Below are positions 56,101-64,000 of a stretch of DNA of 64,000 bases, piece by piece. The position numbers and the translations under genes were made by a program. The stretch is taken from contig OX465113.1 of NCBI GenBank assembly GCA_949987565.1, positions 8,674,270-8,738,269 on the forward strand, read 5' to 3'. Origin of the DNA: Luidia sarsii (taxonomy: Eukaryota > Echinodermata > Asteroidea > Paxillosida > Luidiidae). Below the pieces are notes generated by a model. It ran no database searches. It saw only the letters and a program-made list of their open reading frames with translations, and was not told the origin of the DNA. The stretch's first letter is position 1; each line of letters starts with the position of its first letter.

Positions 56101-59100
56101 TCTTGCCTCCTTTTTTTTAGAGTTGTATCTGGAGATTCAGTTTGACAACCCCACCTTCCGGGTCTCCGCGCTCATGCACCCCGCCACCTACCTCAACAAG
56201 ATTCTTGTAGGCAGCAGTCAGGGTGCCATGCAGATCTGGAACATCAAATCCAAGTGAGATTATAGAGACTGTAGAGAGATTTGTTTTTTGGCCTAGCAGG
56301 ACCTTTTTTTCAGAGGTCACGGGACTGAGCCTAGCAGGACCTTTCTCAGAGGTCACAGGGGACTGAGCCTAGCAGGACCTTTCTCAGGGGTAGAGGGCCT
56401 CCTCCATTGATCCTAGCAGGACCTTTCTCAGGGATAGAGGGCTGGCTTCATCGATGCTAGCAGGACCTTTCTCAGGGGTAGAGGGCCTCCTCCATTGATC
56501 CTAACAGGACCTTTCTCAGGGGTAGAGGGCCTCCTCCATTGATCCTAGCAGGACCTTTCTCAGGGGTAGAGGGCTGGCTTCATCGATGCTAGCAGGACCT
56601 TTCTCAGGGGTAGAGGGCCTCCTCCATTGATCCTAGCAGGACCTTTCTCAGGGGTAGAGGGCTGGCTTCATTGATGCTAGCAGGACCTTTCTCAGGGGTA
56701 GAGGGCCTCCTCCACTGAGCCTAGCAGGACCTTTCTCAGGGGTAGAGGGCTGGCTTCATCGATGCTAGCAGGACCTTTCTCAGGGGTAAAAGGGCCTCCT
56801 CCATTGATCCTAGCAGGACCTTTCTCAGGGGTAGAGGGCTGGCTCCATTGATCCTAGCAGGACCTTTCTCAGGGGTAGAGGGCCTCCTCCACTGAGCCTA
56901 GCAGGACCTTTCTCAGGGGTAGAGGGCTGGCTTCATCGATGCTAGCAGGACCTTTCTCAGGGGTAGAGGGCCTCCTCCACTGAGCCTAGCAGGACCTTTC
57001 TCAGGGGTAAAGGGCTGGCTTCATCGATGCTAGCAGGACCTTTCTCAGGGGTAGAGGGCCTCCTCCATTGAGCCTAGCAGGACCTTTCTCAGGGGTAAAG
57101 GGCTGGCTTCATCGATGCTAGCAGGACCTTTCTCAGGGGTAGAGGGCCTCCTCCATTGATCCTAGCAGGACCTTTCTCAGGGGTAGAGGGCCTCCTCCAT
57201 TGATCCTAGCAGGACCTTTCTCAGTGGTAGAGGGCTGGCTCCATTGATCCTAGCAGGACCTTTCTCAGGGGTAGAGGGCCTCCTCCATTGAGCCTAGCAG
57301 GACCTTTCTCAGGGGTAGAGGGCTGGCTTCATCGATGCTAGCAGGACCTTTCTCAGGGGTAGAGGGCCTCCTCCATTGATCCTAGCAGGACCTTTCTCAG
57401 GGGTAGAGGGCCTCCTCCATTGAGCCTAGCAGGACCTTTCTCAGGGGTAGAGGGCTGGCTTCATCGATGCTAGCAGGACCTTTCTCAGGGGTAGAGGGCC
57501 TCCTCCATTGATCCTAGCAGGACCTTTCTCAGGTGTAGAGGGCCTCCATTGAGCCTAGCAGGACCTTTCTCAGGGGTAGAGGGCTGGCTTCATCGATGCT
57601 AGCAGGACCTTTCTCAGGGGTAGAGGGCCTCCTCCATTGATCCTAGCAGGACCTTTCTCAGGGGTAGAGGGCCTCCTCCATTGATCCTATCAGGACCTTT
57701 CTCAGGGGTAGAGGGCCTCCTCCATTGAGCCTAGCAGGACTTTTCTCAGGGGTAGAGGGCTGGCTTCATCGATGCTAGCAGGACCTTTCTCAGGGGTAGA
57801 GGGCCTCCTCCATTGATCCTAGCAGGACCTTTCTCAGGGGTAGAGGGCCTCCTCCATTGGTCCTAGCAGGACCTTTCTCAGGGGTAGAGGGCCTCCTCCA
57901 TTGATCCTAGCAGGACCTTTCTCAGTGGTAGAGGGCTGGCTCCATTGATCCTAGCAGGACCTTTCTCAGGGTTAGAGGGCCTCCTCCATTGATCTTAGCA
58001 GGACCTTTCTCAGGTGTAGAGGGCCTCCATTGATCCTAACAGGACCTTTCTCAGTGGTAGAGGGCTGGCTCCATTGATCCTAGCAGGACCTTTCTCAGGG
58101 GTAGAGGGCCTCCTCCATTGATCCTAACAGGACCTTTCTCAGGGGTAGAGGGCCTTCTCCATTGATCCTAGCAGGACCTTTCTCAGGGGTAGAGGGCTGG
58201 CTCTATTGATCCTAGCAGGATCTTTCTCAGGGGGCTGGCTCCAATGATACTAGCAGGACCTTTCTTTCAAATGAAATGCAGTGAGAGTTTCTTGGTGTTT
58301 TTGCTCATCTCTTTCTTGTCTCCCTTTTCCTTCTCTCAGTAAGCTGGTCTTCAGTTTCCCTGGCTGGGGGTCTGGCATCCTAATCCTTGAGCAGGTGAGG
58401 TCCAAGCCCGGAAGTCTTCTCAGTGGCGGCATTGTGGAATCGTCTCCGAAGGGCGTGCCCCCACGAGATCATTCTGCCTTTGGAGGAAGTTGTCGTTTGG
58501 TCTCGTTGATTGATTCCTTGACACCCTTCCCTCTTTTCTCCTCTTGATTCCTGATGTTGATGTCACTTCCTGAGAAACAATTGTCTGCTTCCGCAGTGCT
58601 CTGCCCTTTGCCAGTTTCTCCCGATTGCTCATAGCCGTGTCAGTTGTCTGAGGTCTCTCTCGCAGACATCTTCAGTCCCACTTTGTATGGGAACCTCTGA
58701 ATTGAGAGCGCTGGCGTTATTGCTATGCGCCGGGCTCCTCCGAATCCGGGCACCACTCTTGTCCAAGCTTTGAACAAAGACTCTTCTCAGGCTTCCACAA
58801 AATAAAAAGCCCAACAATAGCACAAAAAGAAGCCATACAGACGTCCGACTGTGCCCGGTTTGACAGGCTTGTACACATAGTGTACTCTTGCTGATTTATT
58901 GTGCTGGTATTCATTGTTTCCAGCAGCCGCTTAATCACGAAACTTCAAATGTTGCGTACGCAACATTTTGTTGTGCAACTATCGCAACATTTTGCTGCCT
59001 TTTCTAAACATTGCGCAAAAGAGCCATTTTTGGCGCAAGACTAACGCAAAATTTAACTGGTGTGGTATACAAAAATGTGCAAACTGCTTACTGACTAAAA

Positions 59101-62100
59101 TAACCAAAATGCAAATCATAAAATTTAGTGGGCCTGACGTTTTGATCCTAGCAGGACCTTTCTCATAGGCAGAGAGCAAAATTTAACTTACGCAACTTTT
59201 CTTGAAATCGGCTGCTGGTGATTAGCGAGTTTTGAAAATTGTTCGTTATTCACCTCCCTGCCCCCCCCCATGCGTCGGTCATGGGAACTGAGAAGCTAGT
59301 GGCCCTGTGCTGAGTGGCTAGACCTTTAGACGTGGCATGCCTGGGTGGTCTTTTTCTCAGGGATGACCCTTCGTCACTCCTGACCGGGGGGTCATGGTGT
59401 CTGATTTTTCCGGTTTTTTTTTTTGTCCGTTGCTAGGCGCCGGCGGTGGACGTAGTCGCTGTCGGCCTGGACGACGGCCAGATCGTCGTCCACAACCTGC
59501 GGTACGACGAGACCCTGGTCCGCTTCAAGCAGGGCTGGGGACCGGTCACGGCAATCGCCTTCCGCACAGGTGAGCCCATGCGCATCCCCCGGACAGTGGG
59601 AAGGGAACCACTGATAACATAGCGCCATCTTGGAAGAGGCTGGGACGTGCTTGCCTCCTGGCCTTGATTCAGGTCTTGTCAGGATCAGAGCCTCATCGCG
59701 GGATATCTCTGACTTACGGTCGACCTCTTTCTTTCTCTCTCACTATCTGAGCATTGAAAGTGTTAGACCTAGTACTCTGTTGCTTTACAGATGTTTTTCC
59801 TCCCTCCTCCTCCTCCTCCTCCTCCTCCTCCTCCTTCTCTTCCTCCTCCTCCTCCTCCTCCTCCTCCTCCTTCTCCTCCTCCTCCTCTTCCTCCTCCTCC
59901 TTCCCCTCCTCCTCCTACTCCTCCCCTCCTGAAAACATTAGGCTCCCTTGTCTTGTCTTTATTATTTTTGATGTTTTGATCCAAATCCTTACCAGTATGT
60001 ACTGGTATGGTTCTTTGCTGTATTTACCATGTAAATGACAAACTATTTAGGACATGTCTGCGAAATGTCATTTTTAATAAACCATACAAAAATAAAAAAT
60101 AATAAAAATCCCCCCCCTTTTTTTTTTTTTTTTTTTGTGTGCAGACGGGCACCCCATCATGGCCTCCGGGAGTGATGCCGGTCACATGGCCCTCTGGAAT
60201 CTGGAAGAGAAACGCCTGCAGGCGCAGATGCGCGACGCTCACCGGGCGGGAATAGCCGGCATGCGATTCCTGTCCTCGGAGCCCGTACTCATCACAAACT
60301 CCCCGGACAATGCCCTCAAGGTAGGCGCAAGCTTTGTTTTTTTTCGGCCGGCTTGGTACTGACGGAACGTTTGAGACCACTGGTTTTGCGTACAAGCGCT
60401 GGTTGGAGGACCGTTAACTTCTATCAATAAAGACGACAAATGTAGCATTTTGTGAGCTTCACCTTGCCACTTTTATGCGCCAGTATAATGTACATTATAA
60501 ATAGCCATTTCTCCATAAGGCGTTTCGTTTTCAGTGACAGAGATCACTGCATGACTTTCAATTCATCTCAGTAATCAGAGATCAAACTTGCATCAAAATG
60601 AAGATCATTTCATGCTCATTCTGCCTATGGGTGTATTTAAAAAAAATATTGTTTTTTAGACTTGCAGAGCCAGTCACAGATGTCCAGATTTTGTTTTTTA
60701 TGTCCCCCACAGAAGTGGATCTTTGACCAGTCTGACATGAGTGGTCGTCTGCTTGGTGTACGCAGCGGCCACAGCGCACCGCCATCCAAGATACGATTCT
60801 ACGGAGAGAGAGGACAGAGCATTCTCAGCGCCGGTAACAGTTCAGAGCTCAGGGGGAGTTTCAGAACAAGCAGAGGAAGGGGGAAAATTATTTCAAACAA
60901 TGTTTGTTTTTTTGCAAAAAAAAATTTTGGGCTTGAACCTGTGAATCTCCGTTTCGCTTAAGCCCTGTCCGCACTGGACTTTTTTTGGGCAAAGTAACTG
61001 AGACGCTGGGTACTTTACCCATTTTAAGTCCAGTGCGGACGTCTCCGGAAGTCTTCCTCTCAGTTACTTTTCCCGACCCACGCGGGCATTTCTACTGGCC
61101 AACTTCTGCCCAGGAAGAATTACCGAGACACTTTTCCTGAGACGAAAAGTCCAGTGCGGACTGTGCGAGTCGGGTAAATGCGGCTCAGTAAAGCAAACAT
61201 CCGGTCCCTGTCCACCAGTGAGTCACCACGCATGCGCATTGCTTGAGGCAAGGTATGCTACGCGCGCTTGTGTGAACCTTTTCTCTCATCAGGTCAATTC
61301 ACAAAAGGTCATGTAAAGCGTCCTCATGAGCCACAGTATTGACAGCTCAGTAATTCTCCCACGCGTCACGGTTAAGTTACCCGAGTCGAAAGTCAAAGTG
61401 CAGACACCGGTAGTAGTTGCCCATTTTCTATTTACCCATCTGCTCGGTAAAATCCCCAGAAAAAAGTCCAGTACAGACTGTGTCAACCATTCGTGCTTGG
61501 GCAAGGGAGCCAGTGAACAATTTGTTAAAATTAAATTAGCCCTGTATGCGTAAAAAATTCCCAAGCTGAGACTAATGCGGCCGTCTTCACTCTCCTCCCG
61601 GACGCAGGCCAAGACAGCAGCCTGAAGTCCTTCTCGACGCTGCATGAGAAGCACAACAAAGACCTAGGCCAGGCCAACGAGAAGAAGAAATTGGGCAACC
61701 GCAAGGGAGTCTTGAAGGAGCGATTCAAGATGGCTCCCATCAGCCACTTTGCCGCAGGTTGGTCGAGCATTTTTCCTTTTTTTTATCAAAGCCGCGTCCC
61801 GAAAAACATGGTCAGGACCAGGGATGTAAGACTAATAGAAATTTGGTGTGATTTTATTTTGGATTTTTTTTAATTTTTTTTTTTTTTTTTGGGGGGGGAG
61901 TTTATGTCAAACTGGTATCTCAAGCTGCTCAATTTTATCTGTTAAAATCCTAAAAGCTGAAGGGCGCCTGTACCCCTACTGTGAATCTCGCAATCGCATA
62001 CTCTTTGTCGCGTAAGCGCTCACTCGCAGTCGCACAATTTATTGGCCTTCGGTAATTTTCAGGAAATGACTTCATCTCTGTCACTTACATCCTAGCAGGA

Positions 62101-64000
62101 TGTGAAGTTCAGTCAGTGGACCTGTGACATGACAGTTATTGATGACATGACCATGAGTCTGGATTTCACTGGTGCAAATGGACCAGCACCAGACCCGTAG
62201 TCTGCTCAGCCTGCATCCAGGGCTTTCTGGGGAAGGTTGTATCCAGGGTTTGAGCTCGGTGCAAATGGACCAGCACCAGACCCGTAGTCTGTTCAGCCTG
62301 CACCCAGGGCTTTCTGGGGAAGGTTGTATCCAGGGTTTGAGCTCGGTGCAAATGGACCAGCACCAGACCCGTAGTCTGTTCAGCCTGTACCCAGGGCTTT
62401 CTGGGGGAAGGTTGTATCCAGTGTTTGAGCTTGCTGCAAATGGTCCAGCACCAGACCCGTAGTCTGTTCAGCCTGCACCCAGGGCTTTCTGGGGGAAGGT
62501 TGTATCCAGGGTTTGAGCTCGGTGCAAATGGACCAGCACCAGACCCGTAGTCTGTTCAGCCTGCACCCAGGGCTTTCTGGGGAAGGTTGTATCCAGGGTT
62601 TGAGCTCGGTGCAAATGGACCAGCACCAGACCCGTAGTCTGTTCAGCCTGTACCCAGGGCTTTCTGGGGAAGGTTGTATCCAGGGTTCGAGCTCGGTGCA
62701 AATGGACCAGCACCAGACCCGTAGTCTGTTCAGCCTGTTCAGGGCTTTCTGGGGAAGGTTGTATCCAGGGTTTGAGCTCGGTGCAAATGGTCCAGCACCA
62801 GACCCGTAGTCTGTTCAGCCTGCACCCAGGGCTTTCTGGGGAAGGTTGTATCCAGTGTTTGAGCTCGGTGCAAATGGACCAGCACCAGACCCGTAGTCTG
62901 CTCAGCCTGCATCCAGGGCTTTCTGGGGAAGGTTGTATCCAGTGTTTGAGCTCGGTGCAAATGGACCAGCACCAGACCCGTAGTCTGTTCAGCCTGTACC
63001 CAGGGCTTTCTGGGGAAGGTTGTATCCAGGGTTCGAGCTCGGTGCAAATGGACCAGCACCAGACCCGTAGTCTGCTCAGCCTGCATCCAGGGCTTTCTGG
63101 GGAAGGTTGTATCCAGTGTTTGAGCTCGGTGCAAATGGACCAGCACCAGACCCGTAGTCTGCTCAGCCTGCATCCAGGGCTTTCTGGGGAAGGTTGTATC
63201 CAGTGTTTGAGCTCGGTGCAAATGGACCAGCACCAGACCCGTAGTCTGTTCAGCCTGTACCGAGGGCTTTCTGGGGGAAGGTTGTATCCAGGGTTTGAGC
63301 TCGGTGCAAATGGACCAGCACCAGACCCCTAGTCTGTTCAGCCTGTACCCAGGGCTTTCTGGGGAAGGTTGTATCCAGTGTTTGAGCTCGGTGCAAATGG
63401 ACCAGCACCAGACCCGTAGTCTGCTCAGCCTGCATCCAGGGCTTTCTGGGGAAGGTTGTATCCAGTGTTTGAGCTCGGTGCAAATGGACCAGCACCAGAC
63501 CCGTAGTCTGCTCAGCCTGCACCCAGGGCTTTCTGGGGAAGGTTGTATCCAGTGTTTGAGCTCGGTGCAAATGGACCAGCACCAGACCCGTAGTCTGTTC
63601 AGCCTGTACCCAGGGCTTTCTGGGGAAGGTTGTATCCAGGGTTTGAGCTCAGTGCAAATGGACCAGCACCAGACCCGTAGTCTGTTCAGCCTGTACCCAG
63701 GGCTTTCTGGGGAAGGTTGGTATGCTTCTCAGGAAGTGCAGGCTGGGCAGGGTCTTTGTCATTTAGATCTTCAACGAACTGACAACAAAATGGTTGTTTG
63801 TCATAATGAAGACACAAGGAGCTGCGACAGCGTCGCCGATCATTCACACTTCTCTCTCGGAACTTTTTGGTTTTGCCGCGTGACAGAGAAAATCCGGGAG
63901 AGCGAGTGGGACTCCATCGCCGCCTGTCACCAGGGCGTCGCCGTGGCGACCACCTGGAACTACCAGCGCGGCACCATGGGCAAGCACAAGATCCGCTTCC
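50151..64000 (+). CDS. WDR36: WDR36/UTP21, small-subunit processome WD40 protein (N-terminal 11 exons, runs off the window)
   Basis: Exons 50151-50294, 53447-53474, 54154-54254, 54907-55024, 56121-56253, 58340-58394, 59437-59569, 60145-60320, 60713-60833, 61608-61757 and 63887-64000 join in frame to about 424 residues. The start MPKGSQIFVGFRAVGLHCNH corresponds to the conserved start region of WDR36. Diagnostic blocks follow: LYTYTGHEKEVHLLLPFGDH, HPATYLNKILVGSSQG, NKLVFSFPGWGSG, FKQGWGPVTAIAFRTDGHP, HMALWNLEEK and SDWD-like SEWDSIAACHQG. Known role: a nucleolar U3 snoRNP/UTP-B component needed for 18S rRNA maturation, with two WD40 propellers and a C-terminal Utp21 domain. The second propeller's end and the Utp21 domain are beyond 64000. 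Exon 2 is only 28 nt. Coding exons are GC-richer than the introns, which are full of repeats. Stop-free and phase-consistent, so functional. Confidence 0.95.
50395..50535 (+). mobile_element. PLE family A/B 3' end in WDR36 intron 1
   Basis: TGTGTCCTTGTCACTTTGCC, GAGAAAGGTCCTGCTG then GGATCGAAACGTCAGGCCCT and CTAAACTTTTGAGATT. The pyrimidine-rich lead resembles the trailers at 10.1 and 30.6 kb. The hairpin loop carries an extra 18 bases (TCTGTAGTGGTAGGAATG). Confidence 0.75.
50565..51000. repeat. TAGTACTAATACAG low-complexity tract
   Basis: Irregular TAGTACTAATACAGTAA units, interrupted at 50640-50800. The tract resumes at 51970-52190 on the other side of the PLE, so that element inserted into it. 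Confidence 0.8.
51080..51132 (-). ncRNA. Hammerhead ribozyme candidate in the left PLE arm
   Basis: On the minus strand CTGATGA (51122-51116), stem AGGTT..AACC, GAAAC (51096-51092) and GTC (51091-51089) occur in hammerhead order. Inverted copy of the motif at 51880-51940. Confidence 0.5.
51350..51689 (+). CDS. PLE GIY-YIG endonuclease domain
   Basis: Open frame with HPKDPVPPERRGGVVYEIPG, QVYIGETGRPIGERIKEHQR, AVAEHAWGAGHRPNW and REQHWYTRRVKEAIHIRLRR, ending NNIN at TGA 51687-51689. VYEI/VYIGET are the two strand motifs, with Arg in GERIKEH and a downstream Glu as catalytic candidates. It is fused on its N side to nonsense translated from the inverted arm, so no intact element protein is made here. 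Confidence 0.85.
51880..51940 (+). ncRNA. Hammerhead ribozyme candidate in the right PLE arm
   Basis: CTGATGA at 51890-51896, stem II GGTT/AACC around 51898-51915, GAAAC at 51916-51920, GTC at 51921-51923. TTGC before the core can pair with GCAA after it for stem I. Stem III would be only A-U/C-G without a loop, as in PLE hammerheads reported to act as dimers. All core boxes match the CUGANGA..GAAA..UH consensus. Activity is inferred, not shown. Confidence 0.55.
52335..53010. mobile_element. Large foldback element, GTCCGAGTAACTTGGACCC ends, copy 2
   Basis: A 676-bp element between CTAG/TAG bases. Inverted arms of about 230 bp share TTACAATCGCCCTTT, ATGACTACCCCTGACC, ATCTTTGGATTAAGTGAGAA and AATCACCGATTTCAATA. 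The centre of about 190 bp is single copy. No reading frame of note. WDR36 intron 1. Confidence 0.9.
53095..53306. mobile_element. Foldback element, GTAACTTGGACCC ends, copy 3 (internally deleted)
   Basis: GAGTAACTTGGACCCTTACA on the left and GGGTCCAAGTTACTCGGAC on the right. The interior keeps parts of copy 2 (GGGGGTTTCGGTCAGGGGTA) but lost most of one arm. Confidence 0.85.
53580..54037. mobile_element. 458-bp foldback element in WDR36 intron 2
   Basis: Arms of about 200 bp: CTTAAGGCTGCTGCACACGA and its complement TCGTGTGCGGCGGCCTTAAG, then ATTCTCTCGAGGCCGTTAGC / GCTAACGACCTCGAGAGAAT and TGAGACCAATATCTATAG / CATAGATATTGGTCTCA. The loop is around ATCGCATGAACAGACCGTGC. No other copy was seen in the window. 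Confidence 0.9.
54440..54530 (-). repeat. tRNA-derived SINE fragment
   Basis: On the minus strand AATGAGAGGTCTGCACTAGA then GGGAGTCGCAGGTTCGAATC and CCGCCCGAGCTGCC gives a clear T-arm/B-box (GGTTCGAATC). The 5' half does not form a convincing D-arm. Confidence 0.5.
55715..55915. repeat. Nested palindromes: PLE-derived repeat inserted in another PLE arm pair
   Basis: Outer arms GGTGGTAACTCGACATTTTG / CGAAACGTCGAGTTACCAC and ACCAGTATGCTCTGGCC / GGCCAGAGCATACTGGT. Between them GGGCCCGACGTTTTGATCCT then AGCAGGACATTTCTCAAAGG of the family described at 9.8 kb. The outer arm also ends in GAAACGTC after a stem. Confidence 0.75.
55985..56085 (+). repeat. tRNA-derived SINE fragment
   Basis: GGGCCGGAGAGCTCAGGGGG (A-box-like) and GGGCTCAGATATAACCC. 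Just upstream of WDR36 exon 5. Confidence 0.4.
56280..58265 (+). repeat. 44-bp minisatellite, about 45 units, derived from the PLE terminal motif
   Basis: Unit TGATCCTAGCAGGACCTTTC + TCAGGGGTAGAGGGCCTCCT + CCAT. A second unit type reads GGCTGGCTTCATCGATGC. The two alternate in a loose higher-order pattern (A-B, A-A-B). AGAGGGCC followed by GATCCTAGCAGGACC and TTTCTCA is the order of subfamily B of the dispersed PLE repeat (45.3 kb). It fills WDR36 intron 5 almost completely. Confidence 0.95.
58690..58935 (-). mobile_element. Partial TTAA-type MITE in WDR36 intron 6
   Basis: CGGGCTCCTCCGAATCCGGGCACCA and AAGCCATACAGACGTCCGA.., TTTATTGTGCTGGTATTCAT resemble the interior of the copies at 17.8 and 18.9 kb. 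The end repeat is missing. Confidence 0.5.
59065..59175. repeat. PLE-derived half repeat
   Basis: TGTGCAAACTGCTTACTGAC, AATTTAGTGGGCCTGACGTT, GATCCTAGCAGGACCTTTCT. Inserted between duplicated GCAAAATTTAACT sequences (59045-59058 and 59167-59179), again suggesting a target duplication. Confidence 0.75.
59803..59932. repeat. (TCC)n polypyrimidine tract
   Basis: About 130 bp of CCT/CTT triplets on the plus strand in WDR36 intron 7. The reading frames across it are compositional artefacts. Confidence 0.95.
60966..61478. mobile_element. Inverted-repeat element ending in GCACTGGACT / AGTCCAGTAC, copy 3
   Basis: TGTCCGCACTGGACTTTTTT on the left and AGTCCAGTACAGAC on the right, with internal TTTTAAGTCCAGTGCGGACG repeating the end. 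WDR36 intron 9. Confidence 0.8.
62165..63720 (+). repeat. 87-bp minisatellite, about 18 units
   Basis: Unit begins CTCGGTGCAAATGGACCAGC and includes ACCAGACCCGTAGTCTGTTC and GGGCTTTCTGGGGAAGGTTG. Units differ at few positions (CATCC/CACCC/TACCC; GGGTTT/GTGTTT). 87 is a multiple of three, which is why open frames persist. It lies in WDR36 intron 10, 166 bp before the next exon. Confidence 0.95.

Noticed and set aside
59630..60038. Leucine, serine, proline and glycine homopolymer frames
   Set aside because: All derive from the TCC tract; no coding evidence.
62166..63582. Frames with QMDQHQTRSLFSLHPGLSGE or LVHLHRAQTLDTTFPRKPW repeats
   Set aside because: By-products of the 87-bp tandem repeat in a WDR36 intron; the period is a multiple of three, so frames persist.

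Overview
The window is nuclear DNA of an animal. Its genes are cut into many small exons with GT..AG introns, and transposon debris fills most of the remaining sequence. The families present (Penelope-like and Ginger-like elements, FN3 receptor, WDR36) and the abundant palindromic repeats suggest an invertebrate, perhaps a marine deuterostome such as amphioxus or a hemichordate. The sequence alone does not settle the species. No rRNA, intact tRNA or CRISPR was seen.

Layout: (1) 1-3163 (+): the 3' seven exons of a Ginger-type transposon or transposon-derived gene (integrase GPY/F tail, Ulp1 protease, PHD finger). (2) 3.2-15.4 kb: mostly mobile DNA. It holds a Penelope-like element (PLE) remnant with inverted ends, a 2.1 kb array of a 46-bp repeat, a PLE 3' end carrying a younger foldback insertion, a decayed LINE and a TTAA-flanked MITE. 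(3) 15.5-32.1 kb (-): fifteen exons of a single-pass receptor (signal peptide, Ig-like domain, about eight FN3-like domains, transmembrane helix). It is organised like a receptor tyrosine phosphatase ectodomain, and its cytoplasmic part was not found. (4) 32.4-34.2 kb: a 1.43 kb uniform CCCCAAA array just upstream of that receptor's first coding exon. (5) 36.9-48.3 kb (-): thirteen exons of an ankyrin-repeat protein of about 595 residues with an N-terminal zinc motif. An isolated THAP exon lies on the opposite strand in one intron. (6) 50.2-64.0 kb (+): eleven exons of WDR36/UTP21, a small-subunit processome WD40 protein, running off the window. The ankyrin gene and WDR36 are divergently arranged, 1.9 kb apart.

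The most interesting theme is one repeat family. A short palindrome carrying the motif GATCCTAGCAGGACC and its complement recurs in more than fifteen places. Two copies sit directly downstream of PLE GIY-YIG coding ends, so the family is the terminal region of a PLE. Four compact palindromic copies have 13-14 bp target-site duplications, so they moved as small non-autonomous units. One strand folds like a degraded hammerhead ribozyme, and a second PLE at 51 kb keeps an intact-looking hammerhead core on both inverted arms. The same terminal motif was amplified into a 2 kb, 44-bp minisatellite in a WDR36 intron. In parallel, the 46-bp minisatellite at 5.9-8.0 kb appears to come from the subterminal repeat of an unrelated inverted-repeat element. 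Mobile-element ends seeding minisatellites is thus seen twice in one window.
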